Below, piece after piece: positions 1 to 4,952 of a stretch of 7,686 nucleotides of DNA (position 1 is its first letter; every line of letters starts with the position of its first letter). The notes under the pieces are model-generated. The model worked only from the letters and a program-made list of their open reading frames with translations, was not told the DNA's origin and did no database searches. The stretch comes from Bifidobacteriaceae bacterium. GTDB lineage: Bacteria; Actinomycetota; Actinomycetes; Actinomycetales; WQXJ01. The DNA lies in the NCBI GenBank assembly GCA_031279575.1, contig JAITIG010000069.1, forward strand, positions 1 through 7,686, read 5' to 3'. The translations under genes were made by a program, and so were the position numbers.

Positions 1-65
1 CACTTACAGGGTCGCCACCACCATGCCGCCCCCCACCACGCCCCGTCTACAACCCAAACGTCCCA

Positions 66-110
66 ACACGGTCAAACAACACGACGCCCACACGGCCAAA
101 CAACGCGACG
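66..110. repeat. Short tandem direct repeat, two 21-bp units 24 bp apart
   Basis: Positions 66-86 and 90-110 carry nearly the same 21 bases (two differences), and the second copy starts 24 bases after the first. The pair spans the end of the zinc-finger gene and its TGA stop at 72-74. The period is a multiple of three but the stop interrupts the reading frame, so the repeat does not look selected as a protein repeat. It could be a small iteron-like or protein-binding site, or simple duplication. Function is not known. Confidence 0.55.
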
Positions 111-341
111 GACGACACCGGCGAGACAGCCCGGCAGCGCGTAGCAGCCGACGCCGCCGCCCGTCCGCACCAGCCGCCCACCGCCCCGGGAGGGCGCCTT
201 GGGCGGCTCAGAGCGCCGCTCCAGAACCGCCGGCCGGCGGCGCGCCCGGAACGACGCGACACGGCACCGGACAGAGCACCACCGCCTGCGCCGGCCAGGC
301 CCCGGCCTGGTCTCGACCCTCGCCCCGCAGCGGCACTCCAC
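72..341 (-). CDS. Small zinc-finger protein (CxC...CSxxC type)
   Basis: This 89-residue protein has the visible Cys pattern C3, C5, C22, C26, followed by a basic stretch rich in Arg (residues 17-36, with WCSVRC and FRARRR). The pattern of a cysteine pair, a GR-rich linker, (R)WCS-x2-C and then R-A-x-FRARR is common in small actinobacterial and actinophage zinc-finger proteins; most of these have CxxC as the first pair, whereas this one has CxC. The role is probably nucleic-acid binding, by inference. The start is GTG at 341, with AGGA seven bases upstream. A perfect inverted repeat lies just before that ribosome site. Residues after about 45 look weaker, with more T in third codon positions near the end, so the C-terminal half may not be conserved. 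It lies downstream of the HNH gene in the same direction. Confidence 0.6.
   Translation of the reverse strand: MECRCGARVETRPGPGRRRRWCSVRCRVASFRARRRPAVLERRSEPPKAPSRGGGRLVRTGGGVGCYALPGCLAGVVRRVVWPCGRRVV
172..208. repeat. Imperfect inverted repeat (9-bp outer arms)
   Basis: Arms 172-180 and 200-208 are perfect 9-bp reverse complements, and an inner 5-bp pair (182-186 with 192-196) can also form. The structure falls inside the C-terminal part of the zinc-finger gene. No T-run follows on either strand, so it is not a typical terminator. In DNA this GC-rich such structures arise readily by chance. Confidence 0.4.
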
Positions 342-359
342 CCTTCCATCCTACCACCC

Positions 360-379
360 GCCGGTAACGAAATACCGGC
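360..379 (-). promoter_or_regulatory. Perfect inverted repeat upstream of the zinc-finger gene
   Basis: Seven-base arms 360-366 and 373-379 are exact reverse complements around a 6-base A/T-richer centre. The element ends 18 bases before the GTG start at 341, next to its ribosome-binding site. In RNA it would form a hairpin immediately 5' of that site; in DNA it could be an operator for a dimeric protein. No regulatory function is shown by the sequence itself. Confidence 0.4.
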
Positions 380-627
380 CTTGACCAGCGCAAACACCCA
401 ATCGGAGAGATGGTCCCGGCGGCCCGCCGGCGGCCAGCCGGCGAACCGGGAAAACCGGAGGCGAAACAAACAGCCCCACACCCGCGACACGCCGCGGGAG
501 CGGCCCCGGCGCCCCACAGACCCCGCCCGGCGGGCCGGCGCCCGGCCACCGCCGAGCCCCGGGAAGGGAAAAACCAGCCGGGGGTATTTCAGCCCTATGC
601 CCAAGGGGAGTGCTGCGCGGGAGGGAG

Positions 628-642
628 GGGGGGACACCCCCC
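628..642. repeat. GC hairpin, 6-bp stem with 3-base loop
   Basis: Six G (628-633), ACA, then six C (637-642) form a perfect stem with a triloop just after the stop of the HNH gene (653-655). On the minus strand what follows is C-rich rather than T-rich, so an intrinsic terminator of the usual kind is not supported. It could still slow RNA polymerase, protect the 3' end of the upstream message, or be part of a packaging region. Confidence 0.4.
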
Positions 643-652
643 TGGGTTCCGC

Positions 653-1018
653 TCACCACGCCCGCGACCTTGGCAAACGCGCCGGAATCGACCATTTTTC
701 GGCGTTTTCGGCGTTTTTTTCGGTTTTTTGGCCGTTTCCGGCCCGTTGGTTGCATTCCCGGTGAGTGAGACGCAGATTCTCGCGGCTCGTCGGGCTGCCG
801 CCCAGCGAGACAGCCAGCAACTCGTGGACCTCGGGCGCGGCACGATGCCCGGCCGGCAAGGACTTATCCACAGGCCGCCCGCACAGGCAGCAGGAGTCCT
901 CTTCGGCCAACACCCGGGCGCGGGCCTGCCGGCGGCGGTGGCCATTGGCGGTCCGGGGGTTCGGCCTCGCCCGGCGGCGGCCGCCGCCCCTGGGCGGCAC
1001 CTGGGGGGAGGGGGGCAT
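653..1018 (-). CDS. HNH endonuclease (free-standing phage type)
   Basis: The 121-residue protein has the layout of small actinophage HNH nucleases: a CxxC pair (C43, C46), a PEVHELLAVSLGG block (H65, E66), E80-N81, and a closing LTHRECN (H86, C89, N90). These correspond to the bba-metal fold that binds a divalent metal and zinc and cuts DNA. HE in place of DH, and Asn in the last position, are both frequent in phage members. In many phages such a gene sits beside the terminase and takes part in packaging or cos cleavage; that role is inferred here. ATG 1018 is chosen because AGGTGG lies five bases upstream; a TTG at 1102 would extend the protein. The tail (residues 97-109) is coded by A-rich DNA unlike the rest. 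Confidence 0.82.
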   Translation of the reverse strand: MPPSPQVPPRGGGRRRARPNPRTANGHRRRQARARVLAEEDSCCLCGRPVDKSLPAGHRAAPEVHELLAVSLGGSPTSRENLRLTHRECNQRAGNGQKTEKNAENAEKWSIPARLPRSRAW

Positions 1019-1110
1019 GTCAACCACCTGGGGGGCTCGACCGCAGACGGAGAGGCCGCCGGCGGCGGGGAGGGACTCGGACCAGAGGGGGGAGGGTCGC
1101 AAAGCACGTG

Positions 1111-1142
1111 ATTCAAGACCATCGTTGGCGACACATTGTCAA
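1111..1142 (-). promoter_or_regulatory. Weak candidate promoter before the HNH gene
   Basis: A perfect TTGACA is present on the minus strand at 1142-1137, overlapping the stop of the upstream HTH gene. The best -10 candidates (TCTTGA at 18-base spacing, TTGAAT at 20-base spacing) match poorly. The 120-base gap before the HNH start is one of the few places here where genes are not overlapping, which is the main reason to mention it. Confidence 0.25.
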
Positions 1143-1354
1143 GCACCCGGCATATGCCGCGGCGTGTCGCGGATCCACGCGGGCGGGCGGCCCCGGCGGG
1201 GACGCGCCGGGCAGGCCAGCGCCAAGGTGCGAACACCAGCCCGCGCCGCCCCGGGCGGCGACCCGAGCCGGCCCTGGGCAAGCCACCGCTGCACGGTGCG
1301 GCGGGAAACGCCCAACGCCAGCGCCGCCTCCCGGGTCCCGACCGCCGCATCCAC
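1139..1354 (-). CDS. Small helix-turn-helix DNA-binding protein
   Basis: The 71-residue reading frame contains a clear HTH at residues 7-31 (TREAALALGVSRRTVQRWLA), with the helix-turn Gly at residue 15 and the recognition-helix pattern SRRTVQRW. This type occurs in phage MerR/excisionase-like and Xre-like regulators. The rest is basic and Pro/Arg-rich (RPRRGRPP near residue 51), again suiting DNA contact. GTG 1354 is the only in-frame start close to the motif; its Shine-Dalgarno is poor (GGGCGG directly before it). The preceding gene stops at 1413, leaving a 58-base gap. A longer form is possible, because the frame is open upstream to 1510 inside the previous gene. The regulatory target is unknown. 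Confidence 0.6.
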   Translation of the reverse strand: MDAAVGTREAALALGVSRRTVQRWLAQGRLGSPPGAARAGVRTLALACPARPRRGRPPAWIRDTPRHMPGA

Positions 1355-1412
1355 CCGCCCAGCATCCCACCCGGCGCCAGCGCGGCGCCAACCCGCCCGC
1401 CCGCCCGCTTGG

Positions 1413-1655
1413 TCAACGCTCTCCGCCTTCGCCGTCTTCGCAGACCCACGCCACCGCGCCGGCGGGCGGCAGCGCCGCCTCCAGCGCGAACAGCGCCGCC
1501 CGGTAATCATGGACGCTGCCCCGGTCCGAGGGGCGGAGCGGGTCTTCGGCGAGGACCCGCTCCGCGCGCGCCAGCTCGTCTTCGACCAGGCCGCGCGCCA
1601 CCCACACGCCCAACGCGGACAGCTTGACGCGGAACACCCGCCGGCGGCGCGTCAC
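1413..1655 (-). CDS. Hypothetical 80-residue phage protein
   Basis: The gene begins at GTG 1655, sharing the GTGA overlap with the stop of the preceding gene, and has strong G/C bias in third codon positions throughout, which supports it as coding. The N-terminus is very basic (TRRRRVFRVK). The middle (about residues 24-38) reads as an amphipathic helix (VEDELARAERVLAED), followed by a second helical block (YRAALFALEAAL). The C-terminus is acidic. I recognise no family. Its place between a zinc-ribbon protein and an HTH protein suggests an accessory role in the replication/DNA-binding block, without further evidence. Confidence 0.6.
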   Translation of the reverse strand: MTRRRRVFRVKLSALGVWVARGLVEDELARAERVLAEDPLRPSDRGSVHDYRAALFALEAALPPAGAVAWVCEDGEGGER

Positions 1656-2392
1656 CCCGCCGCCCCCGCCCGGGCAGCGGCCTCTTCGGACGTCTGCCTC
1701 AGCACCGCCTCCAGCAGCGGCCACTCCTGCGGCGGGCGGCGGTGCGAGTCGTCGCCCGACGCGCACCGGATCTCCGCGGGCTGCCCGTCGGCCTCGTCCA
1801 CCACCGCGTACAGCCGCCGCCCGCACGGCTCCAGCACCGGGCAGCGCATATCCGCGGGCAGCCACAGCCGGCGCGAGTCGCCGCCGTCCACCACCCCCCG
1901 GGCCGCGCGCAGCAACGGCCCAAGGTCCTCGTACTCGAGGATGAGCAGCTCCGGGTCGGAGGCGTAAAGGCCGGCCCACTCCCGGGCGATCATCCGCAGC
2001 ATGTTCGGCTGCGCCAGCATGCAACCCGCGAACAGGGCCCCCGTCGCCGGGTCGATGTGCGCCGGCAGGCGGTGCGCCCCGTAGCTGGTGACCAGCGGGT
2101 GCGGGCAGCGCACCCGGAAGGCCGCCCGGCTGCGGCGGTCCACCGACAGGTCCCACCTGACGTGGTCCACCCACGCCTCGCACTCCGCCAGGACCCCGAC
2201 CGCCTCCAGGTCCACCGGCGGCCGAGACCCCGGGCCAGGCGCCCGCCGGCCGCGCCCGCCGCGCCGCCGGCCGCCGACCAGCAGCCCAAGCGAGTCCATC
2301 AGCGCGGCCAGCTCCAGCATGTCCGCCCGCACCGCCTCCACGTCCCCGGCGGCCGGCGGGCCGACCCCGCCCGGTGCCGCGCCCGCCGGCAT
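1652..2392 (-). CDS. Phage protein with reduced C-terminal zinc ribbon
   Basis: This is a 246-residue protein. ATG 2392 overlaps the TGA of the replication gene by one base (TGATG). Residues 20-40 form a helix, followed by a Gly/Arg linker (about 40-58). A well-structured body contains RCPHPLVT (about 95-102), an IDPATGALFAGC block, and an aromatic/acidic segment REWAGLYASDPELL. The C-terminal part has RCPVLEPCGRRLYAV and then EIRC (C184, C190, C210) and EWPLLEAVL. In actinophage proteins of similar layout this end is a four-Cys zinc ribbon; here the fourth Cys is absent, so metal binding may be lost or use the His at 217. Its function is unknown; position right after the replication protein suggests a replication accessory role. 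Confidence 0.7.
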   Translation of the reverse strand: MPAGAAPGGVGPPAAGDVEAVRADMLELAALMDSLGLLVGGRRRGGRGRRAPGPGSRPPVDLEAVGVLAECEAWVDHVRWDLSVDRRSRAAFRVRCPHPLVTSYGAHRLPAHIDPATGALFAGCMLAQPNMLRMIAREWAGLYASDPELLILEYEDLGPLLRAARGVVDGGDSRRLWLPADMRCPVLEPCGRRLYAVVDEADGQPAEIRCASGDDSHRRPPQEWPLLEAVLRQTSEEAAARAGAAG

Positions 2393-3870
2393 CACGCCCC
2401 GCCCAAGCTCTCGGCGAGGCACCGCCGGCACGGCTCGTCCAGCCCGTGACGCTCGCACACCCCGGCCGCCGCGTCCAGACCAGGCGGCCTGCGCCCGTGC
2501 CACGGAGACCCGAACCGCCCCGCGGGCAGCGGAACCAGCGGCTCAGGCCCCCGTGGCCGGCTCCCGCTCCGGGTCTGGGCTGGCGGTTCCGGGTCGGGTG
2601 CGGCGGGGGCGGCCGCTGCGCGGCCTGCCCCGCCAAGCCCGGCAGGTCCGCCCCGGCCGCGCCGCCTTGCCCGGCGCCGGCGGCCCCGCCCGGCGCCCCG
2701 CCCGGCCCCGCCGGGCTCCCCGCCGCCAGGCCCCGGGCAAGCCTTGCCTTCCCCTGACCCTGTCCCTACCCCAGCCAGACGCCCCGCCTGATCACGCGCG
2801 CGCGAGGACAGCTCCACCACGCTGGCCCCCTGACCTGCGGAAACACTGTTTCCCGGGGGGTTGGCCAGCGGCCTGCCAAGCGGCGGCGAAGGGCCTCCGA
2901 CGGCCTTGCGGGGGCCGCCGGGAGCGCGGCTCGGGGGGTCGTCTCCGGCGGAACTCGGCGCCCCTGGGGGCGGGTTCGCAGCGGACAGAGACGGCCCCCC
3001 GGCGCGCGTCGGACCGGGCGCGGCCGGGCAGGCGCCGGTAGGCGGGCGGCCGCCGGGAGCGCGGCTCGGGGGGTCGTCTCCGGCGGAACTCGGCGCCCCT
3101 CGGGGCGGGTTCGCAGCGGACGGAGACGGCCCCCCGGCGTGCATCAAACCGGACGCGGGCGCCTTCGGGGAGGCTTCGGCCGCGAGGCGCTCGGCGCCGT
3201 CGCGGAGCGGGTCTGGGAGCCCGTCGGACGGGCGCGGCGCCGGCCTGAGCGCCATGCCCGCCTCGGCGGGCGTCCTTTGCCCCTTCTGCTGGTTGCAGGC
3301 CAGGCAGGCCAGCACCAGGTTCCGCAGCCCGAGGGCGGCGGTCGGGGCGACATGGTCCAGGGCCGGGCGGGACGGCCCAGCGGTGGCCTTCTGCTTGACG
3401 ATCCGCCCGCAGTAGCGGCACAGGCCCTCGACCGGGTTGGCGGGGTCCAAAGAGTCGCGCAGCCACACCGCCTTGCGCAAAGCGGGGTCTTTCAGCTCTT
3501 TGGCGGTCGCCCGTTTCGCTTTGACCTGCGCGGCCATCCCGTACCCCATGTCGGCCCAGTCGTGGTAGAGCCAGAAGCCCGCCGGGACGGGCCGGCAGCG
3601 GGGGCAGTCGTGCCCGGGCGGGTGCCAAAGGCCGGCCTGGACCAGCCGGGCGGCGAGCGCCTCCCCAAGGCCCAGGTCCAGGACCGATCGCGCCAGGTCG
3701 CCGCGGCTGACCAGCCCGTCGCTGCCGGACGCCTGCGCCAGGGAGCCGGCCAGCGTCCACAGGCCGATGGCGGACAGGGCGTCCGGGTCGCCGCCCAGGA
3801 CGCGCGCCTCGACCAGCCCCTTCGACTTGGGGTTGGCGTGGAACTGGTCGTCCACTTGGAAGAACGGCAA
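2392..3870 (-). CDS. Replication-type phage protein with internal HNH module
   Basis: The 492-residue protein has three parts. Residues 1-110 match the N-terminus of actinophage replication-type proteins (MPFFQVDDQFHANPK, then AIGLWTLAGS, LVQAGLW, FWLYHDWAD), a winged-helix-like, DnaD/initiator-like region. Residues 126-204 are an HNH module with C151-x2-C154, D172-H173, N184, C189-x2-C192 and N193. Residues 245-465 are a Gly/Pro/Arg-rich low-complexity linker carrying a duplicated block. The last part (about 470-484) has a Cys/His cluster (C472, H475, C481, C484) often seen at the end of such proteins, which supports the frame to its stop. TTG 3870 is chosen because AAGGAGA lies six bases upstream. 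It probably acts at replication initiation or recombination; nuclease activity is inferred from motifs only. Confidence 0.75.
   Translation of the reverse strand: MPFFQVDDQFHANPKSKGLVEARVLGGDPDALSAIGLWTLAGSLAQASGSDGLVSRGDLARSVLDLGLGEALAARLVQAGLWHPPGHDCPRCRPVPAGFWLYHDWADMGYGMAAQVKAKRATAKELKDPALRKAVWLRDSLDPANPVEGLCRYCGRIVKQKATAGPSRPALDHVAPTAALGLRNLVLACLACNQQKGQRTPAEAGMALRPAPRPSDGLPDPLRDGAERLAAEASPKAPASGLMHAGGPSPSAANPPRGAPSSAGDDPPSRAPGGRPPTGACPAAPGPTRAGGPSLSAANPPPGAPSSAGDDPPSRAPGGPRKAVGGPSPPLGRPLANPPGNSVSAGQGASVVELSSRARDQAGRLAGVGTGSGEGKACPGPGGGEPGGAGRGAGRGRRRRARRRGRGGPAGLGGAGRAAAAPAAPDPEPPAQTRSGSRPRGPEPLVPLPAGRFGSPWHGRRPPGLDAAAGVCERHGLDEPCRRCLAESLGGA
2913..3004. repeat. Direct repeat copy 1 (92 bp, inside the replication gene)
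   Basis: These 92 bases recur at 3048-3139 with only two differences. The 135-base offset is 45 codons, so the copies are in the same reading frame. Each encodes a block beginning GGPS and running through SAANPP, GAPSSAGDDPPSR and APGG. Confidence 0.9.
3048..3139. repeat. Direct repeat copy 2 (92 bp, inside the replication gene)
   Basis: This is the partner of the copy at 2913-3004, identical at 90 of 92 positions by eye. The near identity suggests recent duplication or ongoing homogenisation. A short further GGPSP segment occurs downstream in the protein (about residues 325-329), perhaps a remnant third unit. Confidence 0.9.
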
Positions 3871-3875
3871 CGGGC

Positions 3876-3882
3876 TCTCCTT
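3876..3882 (-). promoter_or_regulatory. Strong ribosome-binding site deciding a TTG start
   Basis: AAGGAGA reads 5'-3' on the minus strand, six bases before TTG 3870. It is one of the best Shine-Dalgarno sequences in the window. It fixes the start of the replication-type gene at a rare TTG codon, consistent with the conserved N-terminus that follows directly. Confidence 0.7.
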
Positions 3883-3906
3883 GGCGGGTGTTCGGGTCGG
3901 GCGGGG

Positions 3907-4026
3907 TCAGGCCGAGCAGCCGCACTCTGCGGTCGCCGGGTTGACCGGACGGCCGCACGAGCCGCACAGGGCCGGGCCGGGGCGCGGCGGCGGGTCAGGC
4001 AGCGACGGGGCCGCCGTCGTCGGCAT
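3907..4026 (-). CDS. 39-residue zinc-ribbon miniprotein
   Basis: This short frame ends in ALCGSCGRPVNPATAECGCSA: a CxxC knuckle, ten residues, then CxC, a minimal zinc ribbon (C22, C25, C36, C38). The N-terminal half is Pro-rich and probably unstructured. ATG 4026 has GGAAGGGG six bases upstream. The start lies inside the last 32 bases of the preceding gene in another frame, and the stop is 36 bases before the replication gene. Such tiny zinc ribbons are common in actinophages between replication genes, usually without known role. It might bind nucleic acid or a partner protein by zinc-mediated folding. It was recognised from its cysteines, overlap and ribosome site, not from length. Confidence 0.65.
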   Translation of the reverse strand: MPTTAAPSLPDPPPRPGPALCGSCGRPVNPATAECGCSA

Positions 4027-4663
4027 CGCCATCCCCTTCCGGCTGGTCGAAGGGCGGCAGGAACAGCACGTCCCCGCCGCCCGGCGCGGCCTGGGCGCCG
4101 GGCGGCGCGTCAGCCTCCGGCGGCGCGTCGTCCGCGGGCGCGGCATCGTCCGAGGGGGCGGCGTCCGAGGGGTCGGCGTCCGAGGGGTCGGCGTCGTCCG
4201 GCGGGACGTCGACCACAGCGGCGGCCGCTTCGAGGATGGCCTGCTCGCGGGCGTTCTGGTCAGCTTGCTCCCGGGCGTGGTCGTACTTGTCCTTCTGGAC
4301 CAGGACGCCCCGGGCGATGTCCCAGCGGTGGGTTTGGCCCCACGCTTTTCGCACTAGCTCGGTGACCGAGCCGAGGTCCAGCTCCATCTGCTTGGCGTCG
4401 TGGCGCCGGGTGCGGCGGGTGACGGCCCGCATCAGCATCGTCTCCGCCTCCCGGTGGTCCTCGGCCGGCACCAGCTCCAGCCGCTTGACCGCGACGACCG
4501 CCTCCTTGTCGCCGGTTTCCCCGTCCTCCCGGATCTCCGCTATGGAGACCATGCCGACCACGATGGCGAGCGATCGGCGCGGCGCCCCGCACAAGGTCCT
4601 CCCGATATGGCCCAGCGCGTCCTTCTGGTCGCTGTCCCTCAGTCCGCTAGCGAGCCTCGCCAT
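3995..4663 (-). CDS. Hypothetical 222-residue protein with acidic tail
   Basis: ATG 4663 has GGGGAGG nine bases upstream. Residues 1-145 form a charged, mixed alpha/beta-looking domain (SLAIVVGMVSIAEI near 31-44, then KRLELVPAEDHREAETMLMRA near 60-80, then KAWGQTHRWDIARGVLVQKD at 106-125). Residues 150-222 are a low-complexity acidic tail of Asp, Ala and Pro that includes 5-residue repeats of the type DPSDA coded by 15-bp tandem units. Proteins with a similar N-terminal layout occur upstream of replication genes in actinophages, but I cannot name the family. An acidic tail after a folded domain is also seen in single-strand-binding and DNA-mimic proteins; that parallel is speculative. The C-terminus overlaps the zinc-ribbon gene. 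Confidence 0.65.
   Translation of the reverse strand: MARLASGLRDSDQKDALGHIGRTLCGAPRRSLAIVVGMVSIAEIREDGETGDKEAVVAVKRLELVPAEDHREAETMLMRAVTRRTRRHDAKQMELDLGSVTELVRKAWGQTHRWDIARGVLVQKDKYDHAREQADQNAREQAILEAAAAVVDVPPDDADPSDADPSDAAPSDDAAPADDAPPEADAPPGAQAAPGGGDVLFLPPFDQPEGDGDADDGGPVAA
4146..4190. repeat. 15-bp tandem repeat, about three units
   Basis: 4161-4175 and 4176-4190 are identical 15-bp units, and 4146-4160 is a degenerate unit. They encode the acidic Asp/Ser/Pro repeats of the 222-residue protein, so changes in unit number would keep the frame. Confidence 0.85.
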
Positions 4664-4952
4664 CGGCCCCCACCTCCCCGCGCCAGCCGGGGCGCGCGCC
4701 GCCGGTCACCGGCGCGGCCCCCACTTCGAGAGCGCCACCGCCGCCAAGAAGGTCAGGCAGACGATGGCGGTGATCACCACACTGGTTGGCATCGTGTTTC
4801 CTTTCCGGCCCCTCCGGGGGCCTTCCGATCTGTCGGGCCAGCCGGGAGGCGGCCCGCAACTCGAACTCCAAAGCGTCCAAGCCGCTGGCCGCGAACGGCA
4901 GCGGCGGCTGCACCCACCGGCCGGGGCGCGTCCGCGCCGGGGCGGCGGTCAC
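4647..4952 (-). CDS. Hypothetical protein, C-terminal extent uncertain
   Basis: GTG 4952 shares a GTGA overlap with the preceding stop. The first 50 or so codons have strong G/C third positions and give plausible protein, including a helix at about residues 24-42 (LDALEFELRAASRLARQIGR). The frame then runs on to a TAG at 4647, but from about position 4790 third positions become T-rich and the amino acids look implausible (CGDHRHRLPD). In the same place another frame encodes a neat 28-residue membrane protein with its own ribosome site. Either both frames are translated or a base error or frameshift has removed the true stop. Function unknown. Confidence 0.45.
   Translation of the reverse strand: MTAAPARTRPGRWVQPPLPFAASGLDALEFELRAASRLARQIGRPPEGPERKHDANQCGDHRHRLPDLLGGGGALEVGAAPVTGGARPGWRGEVGADGEAR
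4706..4792 (-). CDS. 28-residue single-span membrane miniprotein
   Basis: ATG 4792 is preceded by GGAAAGG seven bases upstream, a strong Shine-Dalgarno. The protein is one hydrophobic segment (residues 5-21, VVITAIVCLTFLAAVAL) followed by SKWGPRR, a typical positive-inside end, so the C-terminus should face the cytoplasm. G/C third positions are much better in this frame than in the overlapping 4647-4952 frame. A 6-bp GC hairpin lies just upstream of the ribosome site. Tiny single-span proteins are common in phage early operons; most are uncharacterised, and some affect host membranes, exclusion or lysis. Nothing here decides the role. Confidence 0.6.
   Translation of the reverse strand: MPTSVVITAIVCLTFLAAVALSKWGPRR
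4807..4822 (-). promoter_or_regulatory. Hairpin directly upstream of the 28-residue membrane gene
   Basis: Six-base arms 4807-4812 and 4817-4822 are perfect complements around a 4-base loop. The stem ends next to the GAAAGGAAA ribosome site of the gene starting at 4792. In mRNA it could isolate this internal start from ribosomes translating the longer frame, or affect its access. Confidence 0.4.

Larger units (their letters stand above)
342..652. other. 311-base stretch with no assigned gene
   Basis: This lies between the HNH gene and the zinc-finger gene in an otherwise tightly packed region. On the minus strand one frame stays open from a GTG at 637 through to 47, and another from an ATG at 695 to a TAG at 351-353, ten bases before the next start. 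Neither gives a recognisable protein. The first has fairly high third-position GC at 370-600. The second resembles coding sequence only over its first 25 or so codons. The stretch also holds a GC hairpin (628-642) and an inverted repeat (360-379). It may be an untranslated or packaging-related spacer, or a diverged gene I cannot recognise. Confidence 0.5.

Noticed and set aside
628..642. Hairpin after the HNH gene as an intrinsic terminator
   Set aside because: No U-tract follows on the transcribed strand.
595..1449. 284-residue minus-strand frame across 595-1449
   Set aside because: It is out of frame with the HTH gene. Its final part repeats the HNH region in a different frame without the motif.
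410..1967. Long plus-strand open frames at 410-1111 and 765-1967
   Set aside because: They mirror minus-strand genes with clear HNH and HTH motifs, give Arg/Pro/Ala-rich sequence with no domain, and lack ribosome sites.
1413..2636. 407-residue minus-strand frame across 1413-2636
   Set aside because: Only its last 80 residues (from GTG 1655) have coding character. Upstream it is an alternative frame of the zinc-ribbon gene.
2913..3139. Repeats as a CRISPR array
   Set aside because: There are only two long copies, in frame inside a coding sequence, with no spacer/repeat periodicity.
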